Assembly (NCBI GenBank): GCA_037975125.1
Contig: JAJQOW010000024.1
Coordinates: 954,501 to 1,018,500, forward strand
Length of the DNA stretch: 64,000 bases
Reading direction: 5' to 3'
From: Latrodectus hesperus
Lineage: Eukaryota; Arthropoda; Arachnida; Araneae; Theridiidae
In this document: in pieces, positions 45,054 to 56,500 of the stretch
Layout of the letters: the number at the start of each line of letters is the position of its first letter
Position numbering within the stretch: position 1 is the first letter of the stretch
Notes under the pieces: model-generated
The model's input: the letters and a program-made list of their open reading frames with translations, nothing else
Told to the model about the DNA's origin: nothing
Databases searched by the model: none
Translations under genes and position numbers: made by a program

Positions 45054-46312
45054 CACTAATCATACCATAACGGGTCAAATGACCCATTTTGAACTTTTGC
45101 ATTGATAATGCACGTATTATCTTATTACTTCTCCAAATTTAACTTACTGACTTTTTCTGACTAATTAAGTCTACTGTTCTTATACTATTTTTATAATTTT
45201 TGTTTTGTTTATTTTGAGTAATAACTGTCGTATACCGTTGTCTATCACATCGGGTCATTTGACCCGGAGAACATTTTTTTGTTTTATAAGCTTATCAATA
45301 CATATTGCTTATCTTATTGTATTCAGTAAACTGCAAATGTATGCAAAGACTGTTACGTAAAGTAGTTCAATCAAAATAGCTGAGAATAATTCAAGAAAAT
45401 ATAAAAATTTTAGATTGAAACTAGATTTTTGTGTAAAAAAGGTAGCAAAAAAAGAAAAGTTTAGTACATAGTTTTTATTTTATTTTGATAGCTTTATTAG
45501 TGATACAGGTAAGTATTTACCCATAAAATGTCGAAACGAACGAGACAGTCCAAATTCTTAGAAGATATAAATGATATTGGAGAAGAGTTTTCGGAAATCG
45601 GTGAAGATGAATTTTCTGAAAACGAAGATATATTGGTTACAAACGAAAATGAGTTTGAATCTACAGATACTGACAATAAAGAGGAAAATATTGTGAATAT
45701 CGGTTGTGGACGAAAACATGACCGATCAAATGGCGAGGAAATTTACTACAAAGTCTAAGTCTTGCAGATGGCCACTCCAAGTTTTTTTCAATATCCTTGA
45801 TTTAGCTGGTATAAATGCCTGGATTTTATACAAGCAAACGACAGGAGATAATATCTCGAGACAAGATTTTTTACTCAAGCTAGCAGTAGAACTTGCCGAC
45901 GATTTTCGAGTTGCCCGTGAACAACAAAAAGAAAAAGCAAATACTGAACGATCGTTGCCTAACCCTGTTACAGATTCTAATAAACGTAAGAGGTGTCAAA
46001 TAGGATACTGCAAAGATAATAAAACTAATAAAATTTGCTCCAATTGTAAAAAATTTGTTTGCGGGAAATGTGCGACGGAAACACTTATGTGTAAAAAGTG
46101 TGATGCATAAAAACAACTCTTATTTTTTGCGTTTGAAATAGAAATTGTAAAAATACTATTTCATATAATTATAATACATATTTTATTATCATTATATTTT
46201 TATTTCCTTTTCAACATCCATATTTCATACATAAAAGTAGGAAACGTAAATTTCGGGTCATTTGACCCGCTATGGTAAACTAGGTATCTAATAAGTGTTA
46301 GTATGATTAGTG
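45054..46312 (+). mobile_element. Internally deleted piggyBac-like transposon
   Basis: A 1259-bp element flanked by TTAA (45050-45053 and 46313-46316), the piggyBac target. Both ends read inward CACTAATCATAC. A subterminal repeat TACCATARCGGGTCAAATG (R = A or G), running on into ACCC, overlaps this on the left. On the right it lies about 23 bp further in, the same left/right asymmetry known from piggyBac. The 14-bp palindrome GGGTCAWWTGACCC occurs three times (45072-45085, 45252-45265, 46255-46268). The element sits 35 bp inside the left end of a Tc1-like fossil, so it came later. Confidence 0.9.
45528..46110 (+). pseudogene. piggyBac transposase lacking its catalytic core
   Basis: The N-terminus begins at ATG 45528 (MSKRTRQSKFLEDINDIGEE) and is strongly acidic, as in piggyBac proteins. 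Near 45700 it is joined, one frame over, to the C-terminal part: MTDQMARKFTTKSKSCRWPL, QVFFNILDLAGINAWILYK and the Cys-rich end with CSNCKKFVCGKC and MCKKC, a zinc-binding domain that reads the element ends. The DDD catalytic domain between them, normally several hundred residues, is missing. The product could at most bind DNA. The end structure is kept, so the element may still be moved by another transposase. Confidence 0.88.
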
Positions 46313-46639
46313 TTAAGCATAATTTGCAAATTAAAGAATGCATAAATTACAACTTTAGATGACATGTGTACAGGCATATATGTATTGATTGTATCATAGA
46401 AGTTAAGAAAAATGAATAAATGATTTATAATAAAAAAGCGATTCCTCTAGAAAAGTCCATTCTTAGAAAAAGAATAATCACAATTTTATGATAATTATCA
46501 CATGGAAACATAATGGTATACCTCTTATTAAAACTCCTTTTCGTTATGTTTGATTGTATTGGCGGCATCGATATTCCATGTAGTCAATTCAGTTGTTGTT
46601 ACTCAGATAAGAAGCTAATATCAAATACAGGGTAAGTTG

Positions 46640-47340
46640 TTTTCCCGCTCACTTACAGACCTTGGAGGAAGACTTACCAAGATAACCCCACAGATAATAA
46701 CAGAAATTACCAAGATAGTCCCAAAGATGCTTTATGGGATTCAGTCCATTCCACGTTCACTCCAAACCAAGATCCTCAAGATGTACCTCAACAACTACAA
46801 CTCTACAAGGTCGAGCGTTATCATACGTCGGAATGAAAGCACTCCCAATTTCACAGAGATATCATACTGATATCTCAAACCAGTCACAATTCTTCCCTGG
46901 AACACATGCAGGTAAGTATGACCATCGAATGAGTTCCCTGTCGAAATTATTATTCCACCACTATGGTAACTGTCTTTTTCGTTTTGAATTGATGGTATCT
47001 AGTCCTTTGTTTCAGCACACACCCTAATCCTCAATCGTGTAAATCTGAACTCGTCTGTAAAAAGTACTGTAGTTTATTGCTCTCTGACCTAGGAATCGAA
47101 TTCTCTTGTCTAAGATAAGCGGGATCTCTTCTGCCGTCTTTTGAGGGGGGGGGACACAATTACTCGCCTTGCATTGGGACATGTTTTCTGGACACAGAAG
47201 ATTCAGATATTGATTCCAGAGATGTGGGACCATAATGTGAAACACATTAAGGGGCATAGCTGCATTAGCCTTTGATATCCCCATATTCATCTATCTGATA
47301 GACCTCTACCTTAACGAATCGAACAAATGGCTGCTCTCAG
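46640..47340 (-). pseudogene. Tc1-like transposase remnant
   Basis: Reading the minus strand across several frames gives VLFTDEFRFTRLRIRV near 47020-47065 with the first catalytic Asp. Next comes ARPCRVVVVEVHLEDLGLE near 46760-46815, which matches the region after the second Asp. Then comes NPIKHLWDYLG near 46710-46742, which corresponds to the usual NPIEHLWD with Lys in place of the catalytic Glu. Stops and shifts are frequent. The longer open frames here (46637-46870 and 46734-47027 plus, 47024-47290 minus) are not proteins in their own right. The N-terminal DNA-binding part is not readable. Confidence 0.7.
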
Positions 47341-47659
47341 ACATTGAGGGATTTCACTGGATATTGGGCATGAATCTACTAACAGAAGCTGAATATCAAC
47401 AAAAGTTACAGGTGTACTTATGAAAGTCTGATGTTTGCATGCTTTTTTCTCACTCATGTGCACTAGTTCTTTTCTTTAAAAAAGTTGTAAGTATCATGTT
47501 TTTATAAATTTACTTATAAGTTCGTTTTTATCATTTATATATAAACTATCAATTTTATTGTTAGTGCCATTTTTTACATTGAGCAACGAAAAACATGTTT
47601 ATTAATTTTTGGAGGCCAGTGTACATTAAGGGAAACCACATCGATGGCATATATATGTG

Positions 47660-47946
47660 TGTGTGTGTTTCAATGGTTAGAGAAAACAAAACACAGTTTT
47701 AAAAAACGAACACACTTTAATTCTACAAATATTGTGGACAAACAATAACATTTAAAAGGAAAAAGTTATTTTGCTATAGTGCCTACTGTCATGGGTAACA
47801 ATATCAAATAAAACAATTATCGTTGGAGCACCTACTCGCGTCCACAATACAAAAGTAAGCCTTTCTTACGCACTGTACCACTTACTCTCTGTTGTCTGGA
47901 AGAATACGCAATGCTCGCTATCATCTAGCGACATCTATTTACAATT
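47660..47946 (-). mobile_element. Possible solo LTR
   Basis: On the minus strand the block starts TGTAAATAGATGTCGCTAG and ends near ACCATTGAAACACA, so it has TG..CA limits. An AATTAAAG signal lies in its second half. Its GC is higher than the flanks. No target duplication, primer-binding site or internal region was found, so it could be another kind of repeat. Confidence 0.3.
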
Positions 47947-49416
47947 CTGGATTCTAATTATATGTACTTAGAAATGCATAAATAACTCAGGTCACATTCT
48001 TTTTCAAACTCCCTTTAAATAACGATTACTATGTGTAGTAGAATGTTTTTACAGCAGGATATTTTTACATTTAAAAATTACTTAATGTTTAGATGACTTA
48101 ACAGATGCTGCTATGGGTCGGTAGCATGATAAGCTTAAAAACTTGCTACTCCATTGTAAATAATTACTTACCGCATTCTAAGTCATTAATTGGTTAATAA
48201 ACCGCAAAATACGCGTCATTTTTTTTCTGGCACATTTTTTTCTTTTTTCTTTGCGAAAGAAGCCTACATATTACCTACGGATAATGAGGAGCTTCCGCCT
48301 TATTACGAATGGTTGTCAACAGCAGTCGGCCATTTTCTTTCCACTCCACGGTCCCCACCACAGAAAACTGGATTACTGGTAGGTGGAAATGGAAGCGGAA
48401 GAAAATCAAATCTCTCTTCCCATGCTCGTTACTACCAATCATGTTCGAAAGAGATCATTGCGCTTCTCACAGGAGGCGAGAGAAAAAATACTCAGCTTGT
48501 GTGTGTGTTGAAGATTTCTGCATACGTCCATTAGAAAACTAATCAAGTATAAGTGGATCTAAATTAATATTCATATTTTGAATAAAAATTCAACAGATTG
48601 TGTATGAGCAGAATATATAGTTTGGCTTATTTTTAACTCTATGGTTACTTTAGCATCATGTTACGCACTAGGTTTAATTTAAATGTGTGCAATAGTTTGA
48701 ATAAATTATACATTGTTACATTTACGTGCGAGGTGAAAAATAAATTTTTTAACTGATGAGTTTAAGATCAGAACTTTAACCATACAACTTCCAGCCTGGT
48801 TTAATTAATTTTAGCGATTTTCATCATGGAAATAGCAATTAAAGTTTATTTTTATCATTTTAACATAGATTTTATTTATTTTATTATATTATATATTTAT
48901 TATATTATACATTATTAATATTTTAAAAAATATTGCCATGAGCATGTTTGTATACTTTTAATGCAAAATATTTGTTATAATTTAATGTACATTATATGTT
49001 CTTTATTTAAATCGCATATTTTTTTAAAAAAAAGTTCATAGAAGGAAACAAAATTCTAATAATAGAAAAAATAATAACTTGGTTTATTTTAAGTCATTTT
49101 TGCAATTTATGTTGTCTAGACCAACTATAAAGGAAGAAAAAGATATTAATCTACCTGGAAAAACATCAGCATATTTTTTTCTTAATGGAACATCCCAAAT
49201 TCATTTAGAGCATTATTTAGGGATTAGTAGCTAATCAATTTAGATAGCAAAATTAGATCTCCATAAAAAATAGATTTCTTTGTTTTACTAATCCCAAATT
49301 ATCTAACAAAGCTAGACAATCTCTATAAATCCACAGATATACGAAAATTCTTAAGACAATAGAGGATCCTGAAGGGCCTCATCCTATTTAAAATCCAAGC
49401 AAACTGAAATATGGGC
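47947..49416. other. Unassigned, with one complex patch at 48230-48540
   Basis: The patch at 48230-48540 has open frames on the plus strand (AKEAYILPTDNEELPPYYEW in one, RREKKYSACVCVEDFCIRP in another). The layout faintly recalls a THAP domain but lacks its Cys/His pattern in a single frame. The rest is AT-rich with nothing recognised. Confidence 0.4.
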
Positions 49417-49605
49417 CGGTTGGTTGGTTGGTTGGGTTTTGTGGCGCAAGGTCTGAAAACGTCCAAGCTGCGCCAGAAATATGAATCGGAGTCACCCCCT
49501 TTCTGATCTTCACCACTGGCACTCAGAGAAAATATTCTATTCCTGCTGGAAAGCTAGTGCTCTGACCTGGCCAATCAAGAACCCGAAAAGCCAGCCGGGG
49601 CATTA
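49417..49605 (-). mobile_element. SINE-like retroposon with a GGTT-repeat end
   Basis: Read on the minus strand it begins CCCCGGCTGGCTTTTCGGG, has an A-box-like TGGCCAGGTCAGAGCACTAGC, and ends in a CCAACC tandem tail (49417-49431). The tRNA-like head and short-repeat tail fit a SINE. No clear B box or target duplication was found, so a MITE or other repeat remains possible. Confidence 0.5.
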
Positions 49606-49971
49606 TCAATATTACCGCAGTTGATTAGGAGGAATCCTTCCAATTCGGTTTAATTCCATCTTCCTAAAGGAGATCTTGCAATATGCAAGATCCCCACGAT
49701 GGCTCATTCCTTCCACCAAAAATAGATTTTATTCTAACAACCAGAAAAAAATTTAATTAAACCCCTAATTTATGGAAAATTTTACAAGATTACTGGGTTG
49801 TCTTAAAAAATTTAAAATAAATTGTCTGACGCATATTAATTATTTGAACACAAAAAATGAGTTCTTGAACAAGATACTGCAAACACGAGCCAAAAACTAA
49901 AAGAATTGTTGTTATTGTTGTCGTGTGACAAATGCAAACAGAAAAAAAAGAATAGGTAAAAAAAAGACAAG

Positions 49972-50430
49972 TCATATGGGACCAAAAGCATGGAGCACTG
50001 CCCTGGCCACATCTTCAGCTTTTTCAGTATAGAGGGTGTCACGGCAGCTGTTGGGGTCGATGCTGAAGAGGGTCGAGGCAACAGAGATGCAACTGAAGAG
50101 ATGCCTCGGATCCAATGGAAATCCTGTGCAGTGCCTGCATTCTGCGTATGTTCTAAATCCGTCTGACATGATTTTCATACTCCTCATGTGCCCAGTGCGC
50201 ATTCTGCTGATGGTAGAGGTGATAGGATTAAGCTCCGGTAGGCACCATTTTTTCCTTAGTCCCCCACAGAGCTGATGCCTTGCAACGGCATTTGCATCGA
50301 AGCAAGTGGTAGTCGTGAGAGGGGGATTGATATTTCTAGCCTCCTTGGCGAGGGAGTCCGCCTGTTAATTTCCCTCGATGTTAACGTGTGCAGGGACCCA
50401 TTGAATGGTGCAGCACAAAAAGAATTAATC
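49972..50430 (-). pseudogene. 5'-truncated LINE fragment: RNase H end of ORF2
   Basis: One frame on the minus strand reads CTIQWVPAHVNIEGN, a TAA, then QADSLAKEARN, which is the end of the RNase H domain found in I/R1/LOA-type non-LTR retrotransposons. It continues as MRTGHMRSMKI and the C-terminal Cys/His motif AECRHCTGFPLDPRHLFSC, then stops at 49972. A T-rich 3' UTR with ACAACAATAACAAC follows to about 49800. The element is cut off abruptly on its 5' side near 50430, the usual result of incomplete reverse transcription. It belongs to a different LINE group from the Jockey-type element at 23-27 kb. Confidence 0.82.
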
Positions 50431-51257
50431 CAATTTAATAAGAAATAATTTGGAAAAAGAAATATATGGTGGAAATCAATACACACTTTAAATTAGTAAT
50501 ATTTGGTTCGGGTATTGTGAAGCAATTAGAATTATTTGTGATTATATACCACAGCTATGAAATACAATTAAATACAGCTTTATTATTTTAAACTAGAATC
50601 AAGTGATAAGGCTAGCACTTCAACTGGCACCATCCACTCTTTCCTCATATCACATAACAGAAAGTACAATCGATTTACGGAGTATGCAGAGACCTTTTCA
50701 ATGCGACATTCTTAGTCTTGCTGTAGTATGTATAACTCACTTTTTTTCCAAATGAAGGAGCAACAACTTCTATCACTTTTTGGGAGTAAGCACTTAATTC
50801 AAATAGTTAATCGCGTCCTACCATAGCCATAATCACCACATCATTAAACCAAATAAATGGTGTGACATTTATTGGTTGTATAAGTGAGCATTTATCTTTG
50901 TGTGAGTGCATAAACACACATTATGTATCAAATAAATATTTTTATATATTTTTATAAATCAAAATGATTCATATAATTAAGGCTTAAGCATATAGTTCAT
51001 TTAATAAATTTTAAACTATATTGATTATTCAAAACATTCAATTCCAAATAAATCAAAACCTTTATTTCTTGTATTTTTCCACGTCAGAGTTTCAGTTAAG
51101 TATCCATTTATCAATATTGTAAAAGAGAATTTTACATAAAAATTATACCCTAAGAGGAGTTTACTTTAAATGTTTAAAATTAAAATTCAAACCATCTAAA
51201 GCTTAAGAAATTAAATTAGTGCAATTTTGACAAAATTAAAAGCCTGACAAAGTTTTC

Positions 51258-51303
51258 TTCAGACTGAATTAAATAAAGAAAATTTTATTTAATTCAGTCT
51301 GAA
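51258..51303. repeat. Perfect 20-bp inverted repeat
   Basis: TTCAGACTGAATTAAATAAA and its exact reverse complement are separated by six bases (gaaaat), giving a strong hairpin in single strand. There is no clear target duplication. It may be a remnant of a tiny MITE or of a fold-back event. Confidence 0.85.
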
Positions 51304-51608
51304 AAATTGTTAAAACTTCTTAATATTTTTAAAGAAAATCAATTATATTGATTAAAAATTTAAATGTAATTCTTGATCCAGGCTGATTAAAATTGTAATA
51401 TATTAATTTAAAATAAATTTTAAAAAATGAATTATTATAATTATACAAAATATAATAACTATATACAAAATAACTGTATTGCTTCACTATCAGTAATGAA
51501 ATAAAGTTATCTGTCAGTATTAAGTTAAGGTTCTAGCTAAATATTTTAAAGCTAAGCATAAATGTTTTTATAAATTCTTGTGCTTTTCAGTTCTGCATCT
51601 AACCTTGC

Positions 51609-51610
<2 letters not shown>

Positions 51611-51670
<60 letters not shown>
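51611..51670. repeat. (TA)n microsatellite
   Basis: About 60 bp of uninterrupted TA. Confidence 0.96.
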
Positions 51671-51671
<1 letters not shown>

Positions 51672-52437
51672 AATAATGCAAATTTTTTAATACTATTTCA
51701 TTCAAATATATAATGCATGGAAATCAAAAAACTATTAAATATAACACTAATAATAATATATTCATATTTGGAAACTTAATTTTCTTACCTTTTAACCTTA
51801 ATTATTCATAGATATTAGAAACATGTAACCCATTTTGTTTCATCACTTAAAATCCTATAAAATTACATTGTATAGTTTGATTTTAGATGAGTTTGAAAAT
51901 GTTATAACTTTTCATATAGAAGTAATTATTCGATCTCATTTAATCAAAAAGGAATTGTGTGAGATATTTAATTGAATCGATCAATACATATCAAATAGTG
52001 TAACTCTTTAGAAAGCATGTAGAATTATATGATATAAAAATGTGCCATATTTTCTCCTTTTATGATTTCCAAATTTTTATCAAGATATATAATTCTTCGA
52101 AATATTTAGGATCATGCATTCAAACTTTAATACAAAGGTTTCAAAACATACAGAGTTTGCAATATTTTTTCTATTTAGTGAATGTCACAGCAAATTTTTT
52201 AATATGATTAGTACTTCAAGGTGATATAAACAAGCTAAAACAGAATTTCTCATCTAGAATCCTTATAAGATGGAATTTTAACATATTTTCATTTTTAACC
52301 TTAACTCCTTTTTAGGTCAAGCAGCACAATTTTTATAAGCTTAATGAATTTTTCGAGATAATAAGCCTGCGTTCTAAATTTTTTATGGATAAATTTAGGA
52401 TACTTGTAGCTGAATAAAAGTTACGATAAAGAAATGA

Positions 52438-52441
<4 letters not shown>

Positions 52442-52491
<50 letters not shown>
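52442..52491. repeat. (TA)n microsatellite
   Basis: About 50 bp of uninterrupted TA. Confidence 0.96.
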
Positions 52492-52493
<2 letters not shown>

Positions 52494-52999
52494 CGTTAAA
52501 AATGATTAACTAAATATATTTTTTAATATCAATAAGAGCGTTTTGATACAATTGAAAAAGATTTAAATTACACGAAACTCCAATTCGAGTTAGTCTGGAT
52601 GTGGGTGAGCTTAATTGCAATACGTTCTCTCTGGCCTTTGACTGTTTCTTCCATTATAAACACCACTAAACTCAACCAATCCATTCATTAGTTTGAAGAA
52701 GGTCAAGAGACGAGAACGACAGTTGAGTGGGTATCTTCTTCTCAAAAGTATCTTAATAGCAAAAAAGGACCTCATGAACGGGATAAAAGTGCATATTTCT
52801 TATCAACAGCTCTACCTATTTTATTACCTTTAACTCCAAGAGAAAATAAATGCAAAATGAGCTTTATCTATTAATGTGCTTCATCTCCGTTGTCATATAT
52901 GATCCCTTGTCAATTTTCTGTTAGGTGAGGAATTTCACGGTGGCAAAATTGTGGCAATTACGAGTAAAAGGAAACTCTGAATATCAGTTCTCGCAGATT

Positions 53000-53225
53000 C
53001 AAAGATTTTCTAATGGAAGGAATTGTTCAACGCATGAAGTACGTGATTATCAGTTGGTGCCGAATCAAGTAGGAGGTGTAAAACCTTCCAACTAAAGACC
53101 GTTAATTTTCGGCTACCGATGACAATAGCATCTGGTCTAGCGTGATCTTGATGAAGGATAACACCACAACGATTGATGTTTCCTAGACGCTTCGCAACCA
53201 AATTTGAATGCACTCTAACCATTTC
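53000..53225 (-). pseudogene. Mariner transposase fragment (DD34D type)
   Basis: The minus-strand frame reads NINRCGVILHQDHARPD, SRKLTVFSWKVLHLL and APTDNHVLHALNN. These match the mariner block of a second catalytic Asp in HQDNARPH, a W-E-V-L stretch and a third Asp in APSDYHLF. The HPPYSPDL part between them is altered. A stop follows NSFH. Both the DNA-binding part and the first Asp are missing. Terminal repeats were not found, so this is an isolated scrap of a third transposon group. Confidence 0.7.
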
Positions 53226-53340
53226 GCGCGTATTTCGAAATTTCTGTATATTATTTAATGTATATTGGTAATAGCATATTTCTAATTCAACGCTTGTGTC
53301 AAAAAATTTCTTAAATTATAAGTTTTATACCTGACAGAAT

Positions 53341-53570
53341 TGAAGATTTTTCGTGTGTCCTAATTTGATTGGTGTAATTATATTTTGTGATCGCAAGGTC
53401 ATTCCATTTGTGTGGTGTGGAGAAGAGAATGCTATCTCAAATATCGACTTCATCACTTGACCGGGTCTGAAATTAACGAGGTGATTGGCTACTTTTATTT
53501 GCTTTTATATCGGCAGAAATAAACCCGGAACTCTGAAGCAAAAAAATAAATAAATAAACAAACAAACAGA
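53341..53570 (+). mobile_element. Retroposon family copy 1, A-rich simple-repeat tail
   Basis: The core at 53390-53530 aligns with the minus strand of 63529-63760. Shared words in order are GGTGTGGAGAAGAG, TCATCACTT, ACGAGG and CCGG followed by CTC. This copy ends in an A-rich TAAA/CAAA tail at about 53539-53570. A shared body with a simple-repeat tail points to a SINE or a LINE 3' end. No protein is encoded. Confidence 0.6.
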
Positions 53571-56500
53571 CAATAGTTGTGCTTTAGGATTATCTTTCCT
53601 CTAAAAGAAATATAAACTGATTTTAATTTAAAACAAATCTGTTAATGTTTGTCAACGTCTTATTGAAAACGAATGAGTTTTATAATGTCCAATAAGTTCC
53701 ACATGTAAGACTTTGGATAGTCATCCAATAAAAGCTGAAGCTGTTGTAATTCTCTGTTATTCCTACCTAGGGAATTCAAGCTACGTGTTGGGACTTTTAT
53801 TACTTAGGGACATAAAAACAACTATTTGTTTTTAAGAGCTTAAGGGTCACGTCTAAAAAAAGAGCAAGATTAAATCATTCATCCTGAGGTAAAAGAATGT
53901 TCGAGCAAGTTAATATTTTAGATTTTATTTTTGTATTACTATTACCATTTTATTTACCTCATTTACTTAAAACATGCTTAATAGAATAACAAATGTATTT
54001 ATTGGTATAATAAAAAAGCACGTTGTTAATAACATCCTAATTAATAAATTCTAAAAATATTTTATTAATAAAATAATAGTACTCAAGATTTATTAAAGTT
54101 AATTAAAAAAGCAACATCATTTCAATTAAACGTATGGTTTTTTAATAGTTTTATAATGTAAACTCGGCTTTATATAAACAGATTTTAATCTGTCATATAT
54201 TTGGGAAATAGTGTTAAAAAGTATGTAAAAATCACTACTTTTTTCCAATTGTTCAAATCAAAAACGTTTTCCTGTGCTTAGTAATGCGCCAAATCACTTG
54301 ATAAGAGTGAAAAGATTATTCAGAAATAAGAGTCGACACTTTTATTACGCACTGTAATAACTTTAATATACGCTATCCGAAAATAAGAGTTGCAGCATAT
54401 GATAGCCACATTTGCAATTAATCTTACCCGTAATTTCCTGTTTTGGTCATTTTCCAGCGATATTTTTTAAAGCAGTGGGAATCTTACTTTCCACTTGACT
54501 TATGTATAAAAAGCTTTCGATTTATTACAGAATATTATATTTTATATTTTTTATTACTGACTGATAATTCTCACATCCTGAAGTGTCCTATAATATTTAA
54601 TTATGTTTCGAAATAATTGAAAGAAAATTAACTTAGAAAGATGTCCGTACATTAGAAATGTATGCAGAACGTTTTATATTACATTGAAAAACGTTAAGCA
54701 TAAGAACTTTATTACGGTTATTCCAATTTGGAATCATTGGCTTTCTTGGATGTAAATATAAATATATTTTATAAGCACGATTTATTAAAAAATAATTTCA
54801 TAACTTTTATTGAAAATCATATACTATAAATTAATTAAGATATTTGCCTGACATTTTTATTTATTTATTTATTGCCGATATCATTCGACTATATTTGCCA
54901 ATAGAGTAACTATAAAATCACATTCTCTCTATGTCGCAGAAATTTAAAGAATAATGTTCTGTATCTTATAATGTTATTTATAAAATAATTCATTTTATTT
55001 TTATATCGCTTACTCAAGCGATTCTTATTCTACACAGAGTGATGTTAAGCATGATCGAAGTGCTAACAATTTAAAGGAAGTGCCGACAGGGAAATTTTGA
55101 TGTTTACTAACTCTTTTCTTCGAAATTAATATTTTTTTTTACCTTAGTTTATAAGAATTTAAAATACATTTTTTCCATAGAATTTTTTCTTCTCTACCCA
55201 AGCATTTTTTCCTCACAAATTGGTACTAAGCCTTCTTACAAAGGAACATTTAAAAAATATTTGCCAATAAGAAATTTTAAAACTACGAAAATAGTTATTA
55301 TGAAATTTGGACTAAATCAAAGCATTTAACGTTTTTGTAAATGTAAAATATTCCATTTTATAAGCTTCCTCTCGGTAATAAGGGGGAACTAATTTTACTC
55401 ACCAGGTTCTACCACGGCCTTTAACATTTTAGAAAAATACTCTAATAGTTAAACAGACATATATATTTACGTATGTGATTATAAATAGGAAATTAATTAA
55501 ACTTTAATTCACTATTTAAGATATTTTGGACTTAATTTAAGGAATTGAATAATAGTCAAAATAAATTGTAAACTTAGATGGTAAATAAGTAACCTAAATC
55601 ATCTGAACAATTTTCTATCTTCTACTTCAACAATTGTGACTTTGTTTTTCACCTAACTTTTAGATATATTGTAATAATTCTAAATCCATTTTAAAATGTG
55701 GATCCCGATGGAATTACATCAGACGTGTGAAAAATGTGGCAATAAAGCCAGGTACAGCAAAACAAAGCAGAACAGCATTAAAATAAATATCACTAGCCTC
55801 TAAAAAGTTTTTACAGGTTTCTTTTATCTAATTAAACATGAATGAAGATAAAATTAACAATCTGAAGCAAATGTATATTAAGTAGTTCTCTGTTGTAAGC
55901 GATATAGAAATGTACATATAATGTATACTATTTTAATTAAAACACAATCATGTTTGTCCCTAGAGAATATTGTACGTCAGTTTTAAGCGAATTATTTTTG
56001 AGGAAACTTTAAAAAAGTCGATATTAAGAAATTACTCCATCCCAAACTTCAAAAGAATTTCTATTATTGATTTTTATGCTATTAATCAAGTTGTTAGACA
56101 CAGTAGGGGAAGCAAAAACCAGACACGGAATAATAATTCTTGTTCCAGCTGATATTACAATAGTGGAAGGAAACTAAATGAAGCAACTTGTTAACCAAAG
56201 TAGCACCCAGCTAACTATGTTGGGTTTAAATCTGGAGATCAAGCTATGCATTTTTTAGGCATTCCAAATCGCAATTATCAAGATTGTTCTCAAAAATATG
56301 GAACAAGGAAATCACACATTGTCATCGAAAATGAAATTATTACCGGTGTTAATGACTGGCATATGGATTAAGAAGATCCCGTCAGAATATATCACACATA
56401 TAAGATTTTTTTTCGTTAAAATATATAAAGGTCAATATGTTTCCTAAGATGATTCATGAAGAAACGATTATTTCATCCCTTCTGCAATTGTGTCTTCTGA

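Larger units (their letters stand above)
45019..47621 (-). mobile_element. Decayed Tc1-like transposon carrying a nested piggyBac element
   Basis: The two ends match as inverted repeats: inward they read CACTGGCCTTCAAATGATAAA at 45019 and CACTGGCCTCCAAAAATTA from 47621. TA flanks both (45017-45018 and 47622-47623). Without the inserted piggyBac element and one TTAA the length is about 1.34 kb, normal for Tc1-like elements. The transposase remnant is on the minus strand. It is much more decayed than the element at 18.5 kb. Confidence 0.8.
50431..52940. other. AT-rich DNA with microsatellites and a hairpin
   Basis: Apart from the TA arrays at 51611-51670 and 52442-52491 and the inverted repeat at 51258-51303, nothing was recognised. 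Confidence 0.55.

Noticed and set aside
46637..47290. Three small proteins at 46637-46870, 46734-47027 and 47024-47290
   Set aside because: They fall in the decayed Tc1-like transposase. Motif fragments of that protein are found on the minus strand in other frames.
48230..48540. A THAP domain
   Set aside because: A faint resemblance (an ...LPTDNEEL start and a VCVEDF end), but it needs a frame change and the C2CH pattern is not present in one frame.
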